A stretch of DNA of 64,000 nucleotides, from NCBI GenBank assembly GCA_902168105.1, contig CABHOY010000020.1, forward strand, positions 102,052 to 166,051, read 5' to 3'. This document shows, in pieces, positions 36,095-45,204 of this stretch. The stretch's first letter is position 1, and each line of letters starts with the position of its first letter. The position numbers were made by a program, and so were the translations under genes. The notes under the pieces are model-generated. The model saw only the letters and a program-made list of their open reading frames with translations, ran no database searches and was not told where the DNA came from. Source of the stretch: an uncultured Flavihumibacter sp. (GTDB lineage Bacteria; Bacteroidota; Bacteroidia; Chitinophagales; Chitinophagaceae).

Positions 36095-36283
36095 AAGGAT
36101 GTTTTAGGTCCGACAAAAATAGAAAAAGTGGCAAATTATGATAATTAGCGATAACAGTTTTAACTTTTTCTTTAATAAGTAATTTTTTTTCTAGATGGGG
36201 GTGGGAAAAGGATGATCAAGATAGTGATTGATTAACAGTGGATAAGGAGTGATGGGGTAATGGGAGGGGGGCTTCGGCTGATT

Positions 36284-37105
36284 TTAGCCGAAGATGATGC
36301 GTACGGTCTGGTAGAATGACAGCTTCTGGTAGCCTGAGGTCAGCTGGTCGCGGGTAAAGCCTTGTAAACCAAAGAGACCGGCAGCATTTCCCTTGTTGAT
36401 AGCTATTTCGAGGTAGCCGGCGGCGTTGAACAGCGCCAGTTTATGTCCTTCCGGTACGTCGGCATAGGTTTCACAAAGTTGTGTAATCACCTCATCGCGG
36501 CGGAAATAGATAGAGAACGGCCTGTTCTGGCGGTGCTCTTCAAACTGCTGGCGGGTGATGTTCACGACTACGTTCTCGAAGTTATCGATATGAATGATCT
36601 GACCATCGATATAATCCTGACCGGTCATCGGTTGCAGATTATTCTTGATGATGTACCCGGTGGCTGGTTCGCCCAGTTCCGCCAATGATTTACCATTCTG
36701 TAGCTCTCTATAGGCTTCTGCGAAGCGTTGAAGAATAGAGAAGGTGTCCCTGGCCTGTCCTTTATGTAAAGGTAGCTTAATGACCTTGGAAGGGGTACCA
36801 CCGGCAATCATCGTAATCAGTCCATTATCAGCACAGGCTATAAATTGTCCGTTGTGTTCGGCCAGCAGTACATGATCTACTTTACGGTCGAACAGATTAA
36901 TCAGTACAATATGGAATGTACGTGGCGGATAATATGCAAAGGAGCTCTTACAGATGTAAGTAGCCTGTGGCAGGTTAAAGGGAGATATCTGGTGTGTAAT
37001 GTCCATAACAGGAGCACCGGGACAGTGTTGCCACAGCTGCCCTTTGATGGCGCCTACCAGGTAGTCCTGTAACCCTATGTCAGATGTTAATGTTATTATG
37101 GACAT
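36284..37105 (-). CDS. SAM hydroxide adenosyltransferase (DUF62 family)
   Basis: The ATG at 37105 gives the family start MSIITLTSDIGLQDYLVGAIKG; a TTG six codons earlier is unlikely. The 273-residue protein matches the fluorinase-like fold: N-terminal domain with Asp in TSDIG and QDYLVGAIKG, VMDITHQI, and a C-terminal barrel with GQIIHIDNFENVVVNI and a late NKGNAAGLFG. The bacterial enzymes hydrolyse S-adenosylmethionine to adenosine and methionine, using water rather than fluoride. It is single, in a region of housekeeping genes. Confidence 0.9.
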   Translation of the reverse strand: MSIITLTSDIGLQDYLVGAIKGQLWQHCPGAPVMDITHQISPFNLPQATYICKSSFAYYPPRTFHIVLINLFDRKVDHVLLAEHNGQFIACADNGLITMIAGGTPSKVIKLPLHKGQARDTFSILQRFAEAYRELQNGKSLAELGEPATGYIIKNNLQPMTGQDYIDGQIIHIDNFENVVVNITRQQFEEHRQNRPFSIYFRRDEVITQLCETYADVPEGHKLALFNAAGYLEIAINKGNAAGLFGLQGFTRDQLTSGYQKLSFYQTVRIIFG

Positions 37106-37311
37106 GTTATGAATGAATACCAATTACCCAAAAAGAATGCCATTGGGGCATTGGCGTTGTTTTGTAATGCAAAGAAATATAAAATCTGCATGTAGCTGTG
37201 ACTAAACAGCCAATTACTTGTTCAGATGTGAATAACTATAAAAGGGCCGGGGTCGGGGGTTTGGGGCGCTTATAAGCAAAAAAAAATAGAATAAAAAGTA
37301 AAAGATTAAAG

Positions 37312-37366
37312 TTAAGCCGTTTGCGCTAATTGCCTTGTAATCAGCTACTGGCGCCGAACGGCTTAA
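37312..37366 (-). terminator. Hairpin after the SDR gene
   Basis: TTAAGCCGTT pairs with AACGGCTTAA, with an inner GCGC/GCGC pair and a 24-base loop. On the minus strand it starts 7 bp after the SDR stop and is followed by an A/T-rich tract with T runs, so it is a plausible terminator. Confidence 0.6.
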
Positions 37367-37372
37367 AGTTAA

Positions 37373-38173
37373 TTATTTAAGCGGTGAACCCGGTTCTTTT
37401 TTAAAATGATTATATACTATTCCATCCAGCAGGCCAGGAAACAGTTTGCTGAGTAATACAGTCAGTTTGCCCTGACTTGTAAGTACCAGTGTTCGTTTCC
37501 GTTTGGTGATCGCTTTCAGCACTGCATCGGCCACTGCTTCTGCACTCATCAGCTTTCCTTCATCCAGTGGTGTTTCTGACTGGCTGCGTCCTTCTTCATT
37601 TAATGCGGTGTTGCGTATATTAGAAGAAGTGAAGCCAGGGCATACCCACATTACGTTGATGCCTGTATGCAGATTCTCGGTACGTAGTGATTCCAGGAAG
37701 CCCTGCATAGCGAATTTAGACGAGGAGTATCCAGTACGGGCAGGCAACCCCCTGTAACCTGCTATAGAAGATACACCTACCACTGTCCCTTTGTTCGCCA
37801 ATATAGTTGGTAATGCATATTTAGTACAATAAACAGTGCCCCAGAAGTTGATATCCATTAGCTGTCTGAGTACACTGAGGTCTACGTCGCGGAACAATGC
37901 CCGCATAGAGATCCCGGCATTGTTGATCAGTACATCTATTTTCCCCAGCCGGGCAATAACCTGTTCAATAAAGTATTTACAGTCATCTTCCTTACTTACA
38001 TCCGCAGTATATGTATATAGGTTATCACTTGCCACTTCCTTCTCCAATGCCTGCAGCGTTTCGGACTTCCTGCCGCAAACGGCCACTTTTGCTCCTGCCT
38101 GGAGAGCAGCTATTGCCAGCGCTTTTCCTATTCCGGATGTACCTCCGGTGATGACTACGACCTTATCTTGCAT
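37373..38173 (-). CDS. Short-chain dehydrogenase/reductase
   Basis: The 266-residue protein is a classical SDR: cofactor motif TGGTSGIG (residues 8-15), NNAG (about 87), catalytic Ser in VGVSSIAGYRGLPARTGYSSSK with the Y-x-x-x-K pair (YSSSK), then a C-terminal basic/hydrophobic part (KRKRTLVLTSQGKLTVLLSKLFPGL) like that of DltE/11-beta-HSD-type enzymes. It should reduce a lipid-like or sterol-like carbonyl with NADPH; substrate unknown. It ends 150 bp before the tRNA promoter on the other strand. Confidence 0.92.
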   Translation of the reverse strand: MQDKVVVITGGTSGIGKALAIAALQAGAKVAVCGRKSETLQALEKEVASDNLYTYTADVSKEDDCKYFIEQVIARLGKIDVLINNAGISMRALFRDVDLSVLRQLMDINFWGTVYCTKYALPTILANKGTVVGVSSIAGYRGLPARTGYSSSKFAMQGFLESLRTENLHTGINVMWVCPGFTSSNIRNTALNEEGRSQSETPLDEGKLMSAEAVADAVLKAITKRKRTLVLTSQGKLTVLLSKLFPGLLDGIVYNHFKKEPGSPLK

Positions 38174-38277
38174 TATGATTTTTTTTCAAATGCAAAAATA
38201 GGGGTAAATGAGATATGATGGTTTATTTTGTCTGTAGCGGCTTTTGTGAAATTGTTTGAAAAAAAGTTGCCAAAAAG

Positions 38278-38307
38278 TTGGAGGGAATAAAATATTTTAT
38301 ACCTTTG
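38278..38307 (+). promoter_or_regulatory. tRNA-Lys promoter
   Basis: A -33 TTG (38278-38280) lies 19 bases before an exact -7 box TACCTTTG (38300-38307), which is the Bacteroidota housekeeping promoter layout. The tRNA begins 13 bases later. Confidence 0.8.
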
Positions 38308-38320
38308 CAATCCCAATCAC

Positions 38321-38396
38321 GATTCCGTAGCTCAGTTGGTAGAGCAATACACTTTTAATGTATGGGTCCTGGGTTCGAGTCCCAGCGGGATCACCA
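38321..38396 (+). tRNA. tRNA-Lys (anticodon TTT)
   Basis: The cloverleaf is complete: acceptor stem GATTCCG/CGGGATC (one T-G pair), D arm with AGCTCAGTTGGTAGAGC, anticodon arm ATACA-CTTTTAA-TGTAT with anticodon TTT, T arm with GGTTCGAGTCC, and an encoded CCA (38394-38396). It is the likely integration target of the element that follows. Confidence 0.97.
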
Positions 38397-38398
38397 AA

Positions 38399-38430
38399 AG
38401 AAAAAGCGCTCAAATTGAGCGCTTTTTTTA
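38399..38430 (+). terminator. tRNA-Lys terminator
   Basis: AAAAAGCGCTCAA pairs with TTGAGCGCTTTTT, ending in a T run three bases after CCA. Confidence 0.85.
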
Positions 38431-38646
38431 TGCCCAAACCTACCCTGGTGGCCTATTCTCATTTTCCCAGGCAACTGCAAAATGACGATAAAGCCCCCTA
38501 AAACGGCTAAAAAGAGTGGCCTAAAAGGTGGCCTTCTTTTTCGACGCAAAAACGGCCACCCCGCCACCACACAGCATTACAACCACCTGCCCCGAAGAAC
38601 CAATATTTCTTTGCTGGTCATTTTCCAACATTTTAAATGTGACCAA

Positions 38647-40053
38647 ATGAACAGCGCACCATCACTATTATTAATGTACATCTTCAGGGCAGATAAAGTC
38701 AGCAAGAAAAATCAGACTGTACCCCTGCAATGCCGCCTCACCATCAATAACGTCCATAACGATGTATCAACCGGCATTATCGTACACATCAGCCAGTGGG
38801 ATAAAGAAAAAAAATGTATCCTGCAAGGCTGCGAAGGCTACGTAAATCTTCAGGAACAAGTTAATAGCTTTGAAACTCTAATTAAAGCACACTTCGTTAC
38901 CCTTTGTGCAGCCCATCAGGACGTAACCACGCAGATGTTAAAAGCGCGGTATCTGGACAAACCAGACACCAGTGGCAAAACAACAACAACAAAACATACC
39001 TTATTACAATCCGTAGATGACCTCATTAACGACTTCGAAAAGAAAGTATACCTGCCAGAGGACAACCAGGAAAAGCGCTCCAAAGAAACCCTGAAACAAT
39101 GGAACTCTACCAGGACTAAACTCATAGAATACCTCAGCTACAGGCAAACGGGCGTAAAACCCTTCATCAGCCGCAAGCAGCAACGCAGCAAAGAACAGCA
39201 GGCACAATACATTATAGATGGCAAACAATATGACCTCACACTATCAGAGATCAAACCCGTATTTGCCGAAGAATTTTATTTATACCTCACCGTAGACCGT
39301 ACATTAAAGCTCAAACACGCAGCGGCCAACAAACAGCTAAAAAACACCAAACAAGTATTTACCTATGCCGTCACAAAAAGCAGACTACAGGTTAACCCAT
39401 TGGCTTATTATCGCACAGCAGACGCAGAAACTGAAGTTATCCCGCTAGAGGACAATGAAGTACAAGCCATCATCAATGCAAAAGGTCTAGTCCCACGCAT
39501 TGAACGAATCCGCGATTGCTATATCGCACAGATCTTCACTGGCTTCGCTTTCCAAGACCTGAAAGCCCTTACACTAGAAAACATTTACAGAGAACCGTCA
39601 ACAGGGGTGTATTTTTTATGCCGCGAGCGCGGAAAAACTGGAATTGATGAAATGGTGCCAATGCTTCCAGAGGTAAAAGCCATCATTGACAAATACGCAT
39701 TAGACCCCGAATGCCGGGCAAACGGCGTACTATTTCCAGTTCCTAGCAATTCCTGCTACAATCAATACCTGAAGGAATTGCAAGTTCACTGTAACATCAA
39801 AACAAGAAAGTTCGATACCCACTTAGGCCGCCACACCTTTGCACACCGCATGCTCAACCAATTCGGGTTTTCTTTAGAAATTGTCAGTAAGATGTTGGGC
39901 CATAAGAGCATCAGGACCACTCAGCATTACTGTAAGATCAGCCTCAAACGCATAGCCGAAGCCTTTGCACCACACCTGGTACAAGAACGGCCAAAACTCA
40001 CAGTTATTTACAGCATCAACCGGGTCTATACTCAATACGGCATCGCCGCATAA
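38647..40053 (+). CDS. Tyrosine-type site-specific integrase
   Basis: The ATG at 38647 is preferred; an upstream start at 38482 would add a basic tail without family resemblance. The 468-residue protein has an arm-binding N-terminal domain (LQCRLTINNVHNDVSTGIIV), a core-binding SAM-like domain (about 150-270) and a catalytic domain with IFTGFAFQDLKALT in the place of the first arginine box, HLGRHTFAHRML (H-x-x-R) and LGHKSIRTTQHYCKI with the nucleophilic tyrosine. The box I wording without arginine is common in Bacteroidota integrases. It lies 250 bp from tRNA-Lys, its likely att site. Confidence 0.93.
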   Translation: MNSAPSLLLMYIFRADKVSKKNQTVPLQCRLTINNVHNDVSTGIIVHISQWDKEKKCILQGCEGYVNLQEQVNSFETLIKAHFVTLCAAHQDVTTQMLKARYLDKPDTSGKTTTTKHTLLQSVDDLINDFEKKVYLPEDNQEKRSKETLKQWNSTRTKLIEYLSYRQTGVKPFISRKQQRSKEQQAQYIIDGKQYDLTLSEIKPVFAEEFYLYLTVDRTLKLKHAAANKQLKNTKQVFTYAVTKSRLQVNPLAYYRTADAETEVIPLEDNEVQAIINAKGLVPRIERIRDCYIAQIFTGFAFQDLKALTLENIYREPSTGVYFLCRERGKTGIDEMVPMLPEVKAIIDKYALDPECRANGVLFPVPSNSCYNQYLKELQVHCNIKTRKFDTHLGRHTFAHRMLNQFGFSLEIVSKMLGHKSIRTTQHYCKISLKRIAEAFAPHLVQERPKLTVIYSINRVYTQYGIAA

Positions 40054-40113
40054 CAAAACAGGGAGCGCAACATGCGCTCCCTTCAATAACCAACCACAAT
40101 CCATACCCCCACA

Positions 40114-41307
40114 TCAATACGACCTAATCACCTCAATCATTTCCTTTAGCTTCGTAATCAGAATCTCCTTATCCCTATCCTCCGCCTGATAACTCTTTAC
40201 CCGCATATTACCCGCGCTCAAATCGACCTGCCTTTCCGTAGAGAGGTACGGCACAATGGCATTATACACCGCCGCCATAGAACGGGCCACAATCACCTTC
40301 AAATCATTAGCCGCCCGTAAAAACAAACTGATCTGATCACCGCTCAACGTACACAGCACCTTTATTAAAGGCAGCTTTTCCCTTTCCTCCTTATATTCCT
40401 CGTTCGGTAAAAAGCCCACCCTCTTATTTTCTAAGTAAATAATTTCATTTGCCAGATAGTCTGTAAAAAACGTTTTTATAGACGGATGACTTTCATCATA
40501 AATGAATCCAGGATTTTGAGGCAGCATACCCACCTTTTTCAGTTGGTCCCGTAAATATTCCAGCCTGGCATCCACAGTCAACATGGCCCCCATATGCAAC
40601 TCAATACCCACACAGAAATACCGAATGCAAGTTTTACTATTTAGATTCCAAAATAGCAATAACTCGTGCAACGATGGACAGTCAGACAAAGCCGTGTCCT
40701 GGCTCCCATAATCCTCAATATTTGAAACAATCATTTTGTAGTAATCCGCATCCTGTACACGCATCACCAGGCCAGCAGCAACACGGCTGCAAAACTCATC
40801 TAAAACCTCCATCACAATATCACAAGCCGTCTCCGGATTATGATTATCCAGCAGCAAATCGCGCAAATGCTGCCGTTTGGTCACAATCATATCGCGCAGC
40901 TCCCTCAGTTCAGTAATAGGGATCAGCAATTCCGATGACATAAACCTGCCATAATTCAGCTTAATGAAACCATGCAGCTCATGCAAGCCTCGGGTAATAT
41001 CATTCAAAGCACGCACGACAGCATCACCTTTAACAGCCGCTGTTTGCATCAATCCATCCACCCTGTTAATCATCAATACCACCGCGTCCGAATGCTTCGC
41101 CACCAGAGCAGCGCCTTTCCTTTCGTCCTTTATGTCAAAAAACCGCTTTCGAAAATCGATATTCAACCGCTTTAGTTCCTTATCAAACCGGCTAACCAGT
41201 GTTTGCAGATCAGCTTCAGAAATGGTTGAGGAATGCAGTATCGCATTCAACTCAAATGAAATGAGATCGTCTAATTTTTCAAAAACATAGGGATTTTTAG
41301 TTTTCAT
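40114..41307 (-). CDS. Island protein of unknown function, weakly RteC-like
   Basis: The 397-residue soluble protein is mainly helical, with a central part NSKTCIRYFCVGIELHMGAM (about 235-255) and a C-terminal part rich in conserved-looking residues (LCTLSGDQISLFLRAANDL, then YLSTERQVDLSAGNMRVKSY). It sits convergent to the integrase, as many RteC-type regulators of Bacteroidota elements do, but the similarity is weak and I do not claim the family. It could regulate excision or transfer. Confidence 0.6.
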   Translation of the reverse strand: MKTKNPYVFEKLDDLISFELNAILHSSTISEADLQTLVSRFDKELKRLNIDFRKRFFDIKDERKGAALVAKHSDAVVLMINRVDGLMQTAAVKGDAVVRALNDITRGLHELHGFIKLNYGRFMSSELLIPITELRELRDMIVTKRQHLRDLLLDNHNPETACDIVMEVLDEFCSRVAAGLVMRVQDADYYKMIVSNIEDYGSQDTALSDCPSLHELLLFWNLNSKTCIRYFCVGIELHMGAMLTVDARLEYLRDQLKKVGMLPQNPGFIYDESHPSIKTFFTDYLANEIIYLENKRVGFLPNEEYKEEREKLPLIKVLCTLSGDQISLFLRAANDLKVIVARSMAAVYNAIVPYLSTERQVDLSAGNMRVKSYQAEDRDKEILITKLKEMIEVIRSY

Positions 41308-41791
41308 AGGATTATCAATAGGCGTTGTATATATTTTTAACTAGTACTCATGCTTGCTGCGCAGGTTGTGTTCAATTGTGATGGAGTTATCCGATTTCTC
41401 AACTCAGAATATCTTCTAAAAAATCAACCAACTTCATAACAGATTAACAATTAGGGATTTGCACTCCAATAAAAACGAACTCATTTTAAGAATGTTTTCC
41501 CATGTATGAAAAATGGCTATTTATAACCACAGGGAACATAGCAAGAAACCCGGCAAATAAAGCAGAAATATAGAAAAGACAGACTATCCCCATTGAATTT
41601 TTATAGGGATGACCGCATACGCGGGATCGAACCAAAGCCACTACACCAAACCAACAAAACTGTCCATAGAACAACGATAGAAGCATAGCACTCTGTTCCC
41701 ATTACCCGCTTCGCGGAGTGCAGAACGCAAAAAAACTGGAACACAGAATACAAAATCTGCTACCTTACTGGCTTAAACGACACTGTTAACA
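41308..41791. other. Intergenic region, AT-rich, with structured repeat
   Basis: This 484-bp gap lies between divergent genes and includes the first copy of the TACCCGCTTCGC-loop repeat (41692-41747). A 66-codon minus-strand frame in 41486-41686 is not convincing. The rest holds no clear signal. Confidence 0.4.
41692..41747 (+). repeat. Structured repeat, copy 1 (loop TACCCGCTTCGC)
   Basis: An outer inverted pair (TCTGTTCC with GGAACACAGA) encloses the 14-base core ATTACCCGCTTCGC (41701-41714). The same core is repeated at 42460-42473 inside different arms. It ends 45 bp before the Imm44-like gene. Confidence 0.55.
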
Positions 41792-42235
41792 ATGCAGGTA
41801 GCCTTTACATTTGAGCTTTCAGTTGAACTAGAAAGCAAACCTTTCAACAAAATCTCAGGAGAAATTGACTCACTAAAGCTGTACTTTAAAGAAAAATCCT
41901 ATGGCCAGCATATAAATCAGTTGATCATCGGAGTGGTGTGCATGGCACCACAGTTTGAACCGTTTTTTAAACCACGTAGGCCCCAATACCGCACAGAAGA
42001 AAAAACGTACATACATCGCGGAGTAGAACTAACCACACCCGCAATGTACTTGGCATACGACCTTCGGCTCGATTTCGAAAAGTACCTAAACTCAAAAGAA
42101 CCAAAGCCAATATTCGCCCAAGATGCACTGGCCTCCCTCAATACCATTAGTACAATCAAAAAGATAAAAGACTTTGACATGGTCAGTTTCAAAGCCGACT
42201 TTGAACAATTTTTTACAGAAAACGGCTGGATATAA
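41792..42235 (+). CDS. Imm44-like immunity protein, orphan
   Basis: The 147-residue soluble protein has the look of Imm44 immunity proteins of polymorphic toxin systems: strand-rich start, CMAPQFEPFFKPRRPQYRTEEKTY (in two parts, about 51-73) with the PR-P-Y pattern, and an ending IKDFDMVSFKADFEQFFTE. The assignment is by memory of the family pattern and is tentative. No toxin gene is adjacent, so it would be an orphan immunity gene carried by the island. It is flanked by two structured repeats sharing one core. Confidence 0.5.
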   Translation: MQVAFTFELSVELESKPFNKISGEIDSLKLYFKEKSYGQHINQLIIGVVCMAPQFEPFFKPRRPQYRTEEKTYIHRGVELTTPAMYLAYDLRLDFEKYLNSKEPKPIFAQDALASLNTISTIKKIKDFDMVSFKADFEQFFTENGWI

Positions 42236-42338
42236 TATCTGACTCTCGCTCTTCAGGAGAACCGAGCACCTCGCGAGTTCATCGAGGCCCCAATATACCT
42301 ATCGAAATAGATGGCCGTAGGTTAGAGAGGGTTTCATC

Positions 42339-42368
42339 GTCATCCTGAACTCGTTTCAGGATCTCATC
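42339..42368. repeat. REP-like palindrome
   Basis: GTCATCCTGAA-CTCGT-TTCAGGATCTC forms an 8-bp hairpin in a context (GTCATCCTGA...GGATCTC) typical of dispersed bacterial REP elements. It lies in the 378-bp gap between the Imm44-like gene and the ATPase gene. Confidence 0.55.
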
Positions 42369-42441
42369 TTTTTTCCGCATGTGCGAGATGGAGGTCTAGG
42401 CTCTGCAAAAAACTATATCGATTAACTTCGGAACAGTGAAA

Positions 42442-42508
42442 CAGAAAAGCTTACTTCCAATTACCCGCTTCGCAGATTGGAAAACGATCTGTACAATTGC
42501 CTTTTCTG
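42442..42508 (+). repeat. Structured repeat, copy 2 (loop TACCCGCTTCGC)
   Basis: Outer arms CAGAAAAG and CTTTTCTG (8 bp, perfect) enclose an inner stem TCCAAT/ATTGGA around the core TTACCCGCTTCGC (42461-42473). The core equals copy 1, but the arms differ in sequence while keeping the pairing. Copies 1 and 2 bracket the Imm44-like gene. Confidence 0.55.
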
Positions 42509-42613
42509 CTCTGAAACACCCGCTTTAATGGCGCTCACGTTCATTTTAGACCCGATATGGAACGAAAATTGAATGTATTTCATATATTTACCCAATAAAA
42601 TCGATCAAAGGAA

Positions 42614-43945
42614 ATGGCTGAAGTTCCAGACATAAGAGTATTAGTTAAAGGGTTTCGGGCAATAGGTGACGCAGATATCATTATAAACGGCATTACTGTT
42701 GTCGCCGGTGAAAATGGCTCCGGAAAAAGTTCGATATCGAAACTGTTGTATTTTTTATATAAAACGGTGGCAGGTTATGAAGAGGTAGTCAAACGTGCCC
42801 TTTTTGTTAGTTTACGTGATTTCGTGCGTCTTGCTGAAATAATCAATCACGAAGTAAGAACTTATTCTTCGCCTCAAAATAGTAATGCTATACGTCGGGA
42901 AATATTTGAACTGATGGAGGCCTTAAGAGGACGAAACAAAATAGAAGTAACAGCAGATAAATTAATAAACCTAATCACTAGTTTAGAAACGGTATACTCC
43001 AATGTCCTGTCAAACAATGCTGAGCGAACAGAATCGAAAAAAGCTGATAGGGTTAAGCGCATACTTTATGATATCGTAGATAAAAAGGAAGGAAACGAGG
43101 AAAACGAAGAAGAACAAATTGAAGAATTGTTTGCAAAAGTTAAAGCGTTAATAAAAGATCGTTTTACCCAGGCAGATCAAGCCATTGAGTTAAGACCGAC
43201 ATCTGTTTTTATGTCAGAACTTCAGAATATATTCACTACAAACAACTTACCCGAAAGATTTGAAGTTCAGGAATACGGAAGTTCAATTGTAGCTTTAGAT
43301 AAAGAATCTCTTTCTATTCCTTATAATATCCAAAATGCAATCTATATCGATTCTCCCATGATGTTTCATGCAGAATCAAGTAGTAACGTTCATTGGGACG
43401 ATCTATCAGAGCTATTGGGTAAAAAGGAAAACAATGTCCATAATATTTCAAATATCATTAGCAATCAGATTATTCAAGGAGATATCGTAGCAGATGAAGA
43501 ATATTATTCTCCTGAAGATTTCAGATTTAAAAGAAACGACGGCAAGGTTTTTAGTTTAATTGATGTGGCTACGGGGGTCAAATCATTTTCAATAATCCAA
43601 CAATTGCTAAAAAACGGTTCCATCACGGATAAAACACTCATGATCATTGATGAACCAGAATCCCATCTCCATCCACAATGGGTTATTGAATATGCAAGAA
43701 TTATAGTGATGTTAAATAAGGAGATTGGCTGCAAGTTTTTCTTGGCCACCCATAATCCTGACATGGTTAGCGCAATCCGATATATATCAGAAAAACAAGA
43801 AACACTTGATAAGGTCAATTTCTACTTGGCCGAAAAAACGGAGGAAAAATTCAAGTACAATTATACCCATTTAAACAAAGAGATAGACCCTATTTTTGCA
43901 TCATTCAATATTGCAATAGACCGCATAAACCAGTACGGCATTTAA
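42614..43945 (+). CDS. AAA family ATPase of SMC/OLD-like type, candidate defence ATPase
   Basis: The 443-residue protein starts with a strand and Walker A (NGITVVAGENGSGKSSISKLL in part, GENGSGKSS at about 33-41), has a long helical and acidic insertion (about 100-200), and ends with an ABC-like signature region, Walker B MIIDEPESHLHPQWVIEYARI (about 347-356) and the switch LATHNPDMV (about 380). This is the layout of AAA_15/AAA_21 ATPases found in anti-phage systems. Its TAA overlaps the ATG of the next gene (TAATG), so the two are translationally coupled. Confidence 0.8.
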   Translation: MAEVPDIRVLVKGFRAIGDADIIINGITVVAGENGSGKSSISKLLYFLYKTVAGYEEVVKRALFVSLRDFVRLAEIINHEVRTYSSPQNSNAIRREIFELMEALRGRNKIEVTADKLINLITSLETVYSNVLSNNAERTESKKADRVKRILYDIVDKKEGNEENEEEQIEELFAKVKALIKDRFTQADQAIELRPTSVFMSELQNIFTTNNLPERFEVQEYGSSIVALDKESLSIPYNIQNAIYIDSPMMFHAESSSNVHWDDLSELLGKKENNVHNISNIISNQIIQGDIVADEEYYSPEDFRFKRNDGKVFSLIDVATGVKSFSIIQQLLKNGSITDKTLMIIDEPESHLHPQWVIEYARIIVMLNKEIGCKFFLATHNPDMVSAIRYISEKQETLDKVNFYLAEKTEEKFKYNYTHLNKEIDPIFASFNIAIDRINQYGI

Positions 43946-44442
43946 TGAAATACTCCAAACAAGCCACAGAAAACTACGCACGATACATCAACAATGAAGA
44001 ATGCCTTGAACCATTAAATCAATTGATTATCGATCAAGCATGTGACGAAGAGATAGTGACTTTTAATCATGACGATGTTATACTAAACATGGATTCTGTT
44101 GAAGAGCGCAGTGCAGACGCTGAGGTCAGAGATTTGAATAAATCTATGGATTCAGCTTTTATTGTTGAAAGTGCAGGGGGTAACCGGGAAATCGTACTCG
44201 TAGAATATAAGTGCAGAATGAATGGGATTAGAAATTTATCAGTTGATGAGTTGATTGATAAGGTTAACGGATCTACGGCGATTTTATCTAATCCGCCTAA
44301 TACGCATGAGAAATATTACTTTGTATACAACTCTACAATAAAGGAACAGGTCAGATCCAAGCTCAGTAGGTTAATACACCGTGTTCCAGAAACATATATC
44401 GCTTTAAATTTAAAAGAACTTAAAGAAAAGTTTTTTGACTAA
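43945..44442 (+). CDS. Small ExK-containing protein, nuclease-like partner of the ATPase
   Basis: The 165-residue protein has no recognised family. It shows a D...ExK pattern typical of PD-(D/E)XK nucleases: MDSAFIVES (Asp at about 69) on one strand and VLVEYKCRMNG (Glu/Lys at about 84-86) on the next, followed by helix-like DELIDKVNGS. The start codon overlaps the ATPase stop, so the pair is made together. A nuclease effector activated by the ATPase is the natural hypothesis, but the active site is inferred from spacing only. Confidence 0.6.
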   Translation: MKYSKQATENYARYINNEECLEPLNQLIIDQACDEEIVTFNHDDVILNMDSVEERSADAEVRDLNKSMDSAFIVESAGGNREIVLVEYKCRMNGIRNLSVDELIDKVNGSTAILSNPPNTHEKYYFVYNSTIKEQVRSKLSRLIHRVPETYIALNLKELKEKFFD

Positions 44443-44500
44443 TGTAACAATGGGCCTTCCCCAAAGAAGACCCATTTCGAAAAAACTGGCATTCAACTTA

Positions 44501-44818
44501 TCAATGCACTACTTTTATCTCTTCTATGTGCTTAATCAGTTCGCCCTTAAAGTAAACATCTATCTGCTCATACTGCTCCGCATTTTTCAATTCTTCTTTA
44601 TAGTGTATTTGCTGTGGATTGGTTTCTGGCTTGGTGCCGGTGAATGTTTTTAAATCAAGCAACAATATTCCTGGATTTGTTCCCTGTGGGTTTCTTTTTT
44701 CTAGGACCGCAAGATCTGTTGAATGGGTGTCGGCCTCGGCAGAAACGTGTAAAGTAGGCTTATCGCCTGGCATTGTATCTACCCAAGCTTCCCAATTTGA
44801 TGTGGTAACTTTTGACAT
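44501..44818 (-). CDS. Hypothetical island protein
   Basis: The 105-residue product is soluble and mixed strand/helix (NPGILLLDLKTFTGTKPE, then a basic and acidic end EELIKHIEEIKVVH-like). It is not recognised. It is convergent to the ATPase operon with a 58-bp gap, and it could be a regulator or inhibitor of that operon. Confidence 0.55.
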   Translation of the reverse strand: MSKVTTSNWEAWVDTMPGDKPTLHVSAEADTHSTDLAVLEKRNPQGTNPGILLLDLKTFTGTKPETNPQQIHYKEELKNAEQYEQIDVYFKGELIKHIEEIKVVH

Positions 44819-45204
44819 AAAATTGAATTTTGGTGTATGAATTGAATATTTGAAGTACAGAAGTACAGATTATTCGATGATCCAGAAAACATAGCAAATG
44901 TCTATGTAAGATATTGATTTCCTTAACCTCAAAAAATACCAACTAGTTTGTATTTTAGATAAATGCCAACACTCACTGCAAAAACAAAAAAACTATCTTA
45001 TTTTAGTATAAAGGCCCAAAACCCATTGCGTTCTTATGCAATTTGCTGTCTTAAATACGGATTATATTACGCCTGCAATATCTAGTTCTCCCGGCCGCAA
45101 GGGAGAAAGAGGCCGTTTTACCCTGAAAAGCCTTACGGAAGATGTCGGAATCACTGACGACACTCGATTTGTAATGCTTGAAAAATTTTCCAGCCAAAAT
45201 ACAG
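44819..45204. other. Intergenic region, AT-rich, no convincing gene
   Basis: This gap contains the promoter side of the minus-strand hypothetical gene and the 3' side of the CoiA-like gene. A 65-codon plus-strand frame at 45036 overlaps the CoiA-like gene end and looks unlike a real protein. Confidence 0.4.

Noticed and set aside
36272..36293. Hairpin CTTCGGCT/AGCCGAAG at the end of the SAM hydroxide adenosyltransferase gene as a terminator.
   Set aside because: On the transcribed strand it is followed by a C-rich stretch without a T run and it overlaps the stop codon; terminator function is not supported.
41614..41630. GCGGGATC shared with the tRNA-Lys acceptor end, as a possible attR site.
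   Set aside because: Only eight bases match and the neighbouring T-arm part is absent or inverted; too short for an integration repeat.
41486..41686. A 66-codon minus-strand frame with hydrophobic stretches, containing GGTTCGATCCCGC (tRNA T-arm-like) on the same strand.
   Set aside because: The T-arm-like piece cannot form the matching stem or a cloverleaf, and the frame has no family resemblance or start context. I treat it as chance.
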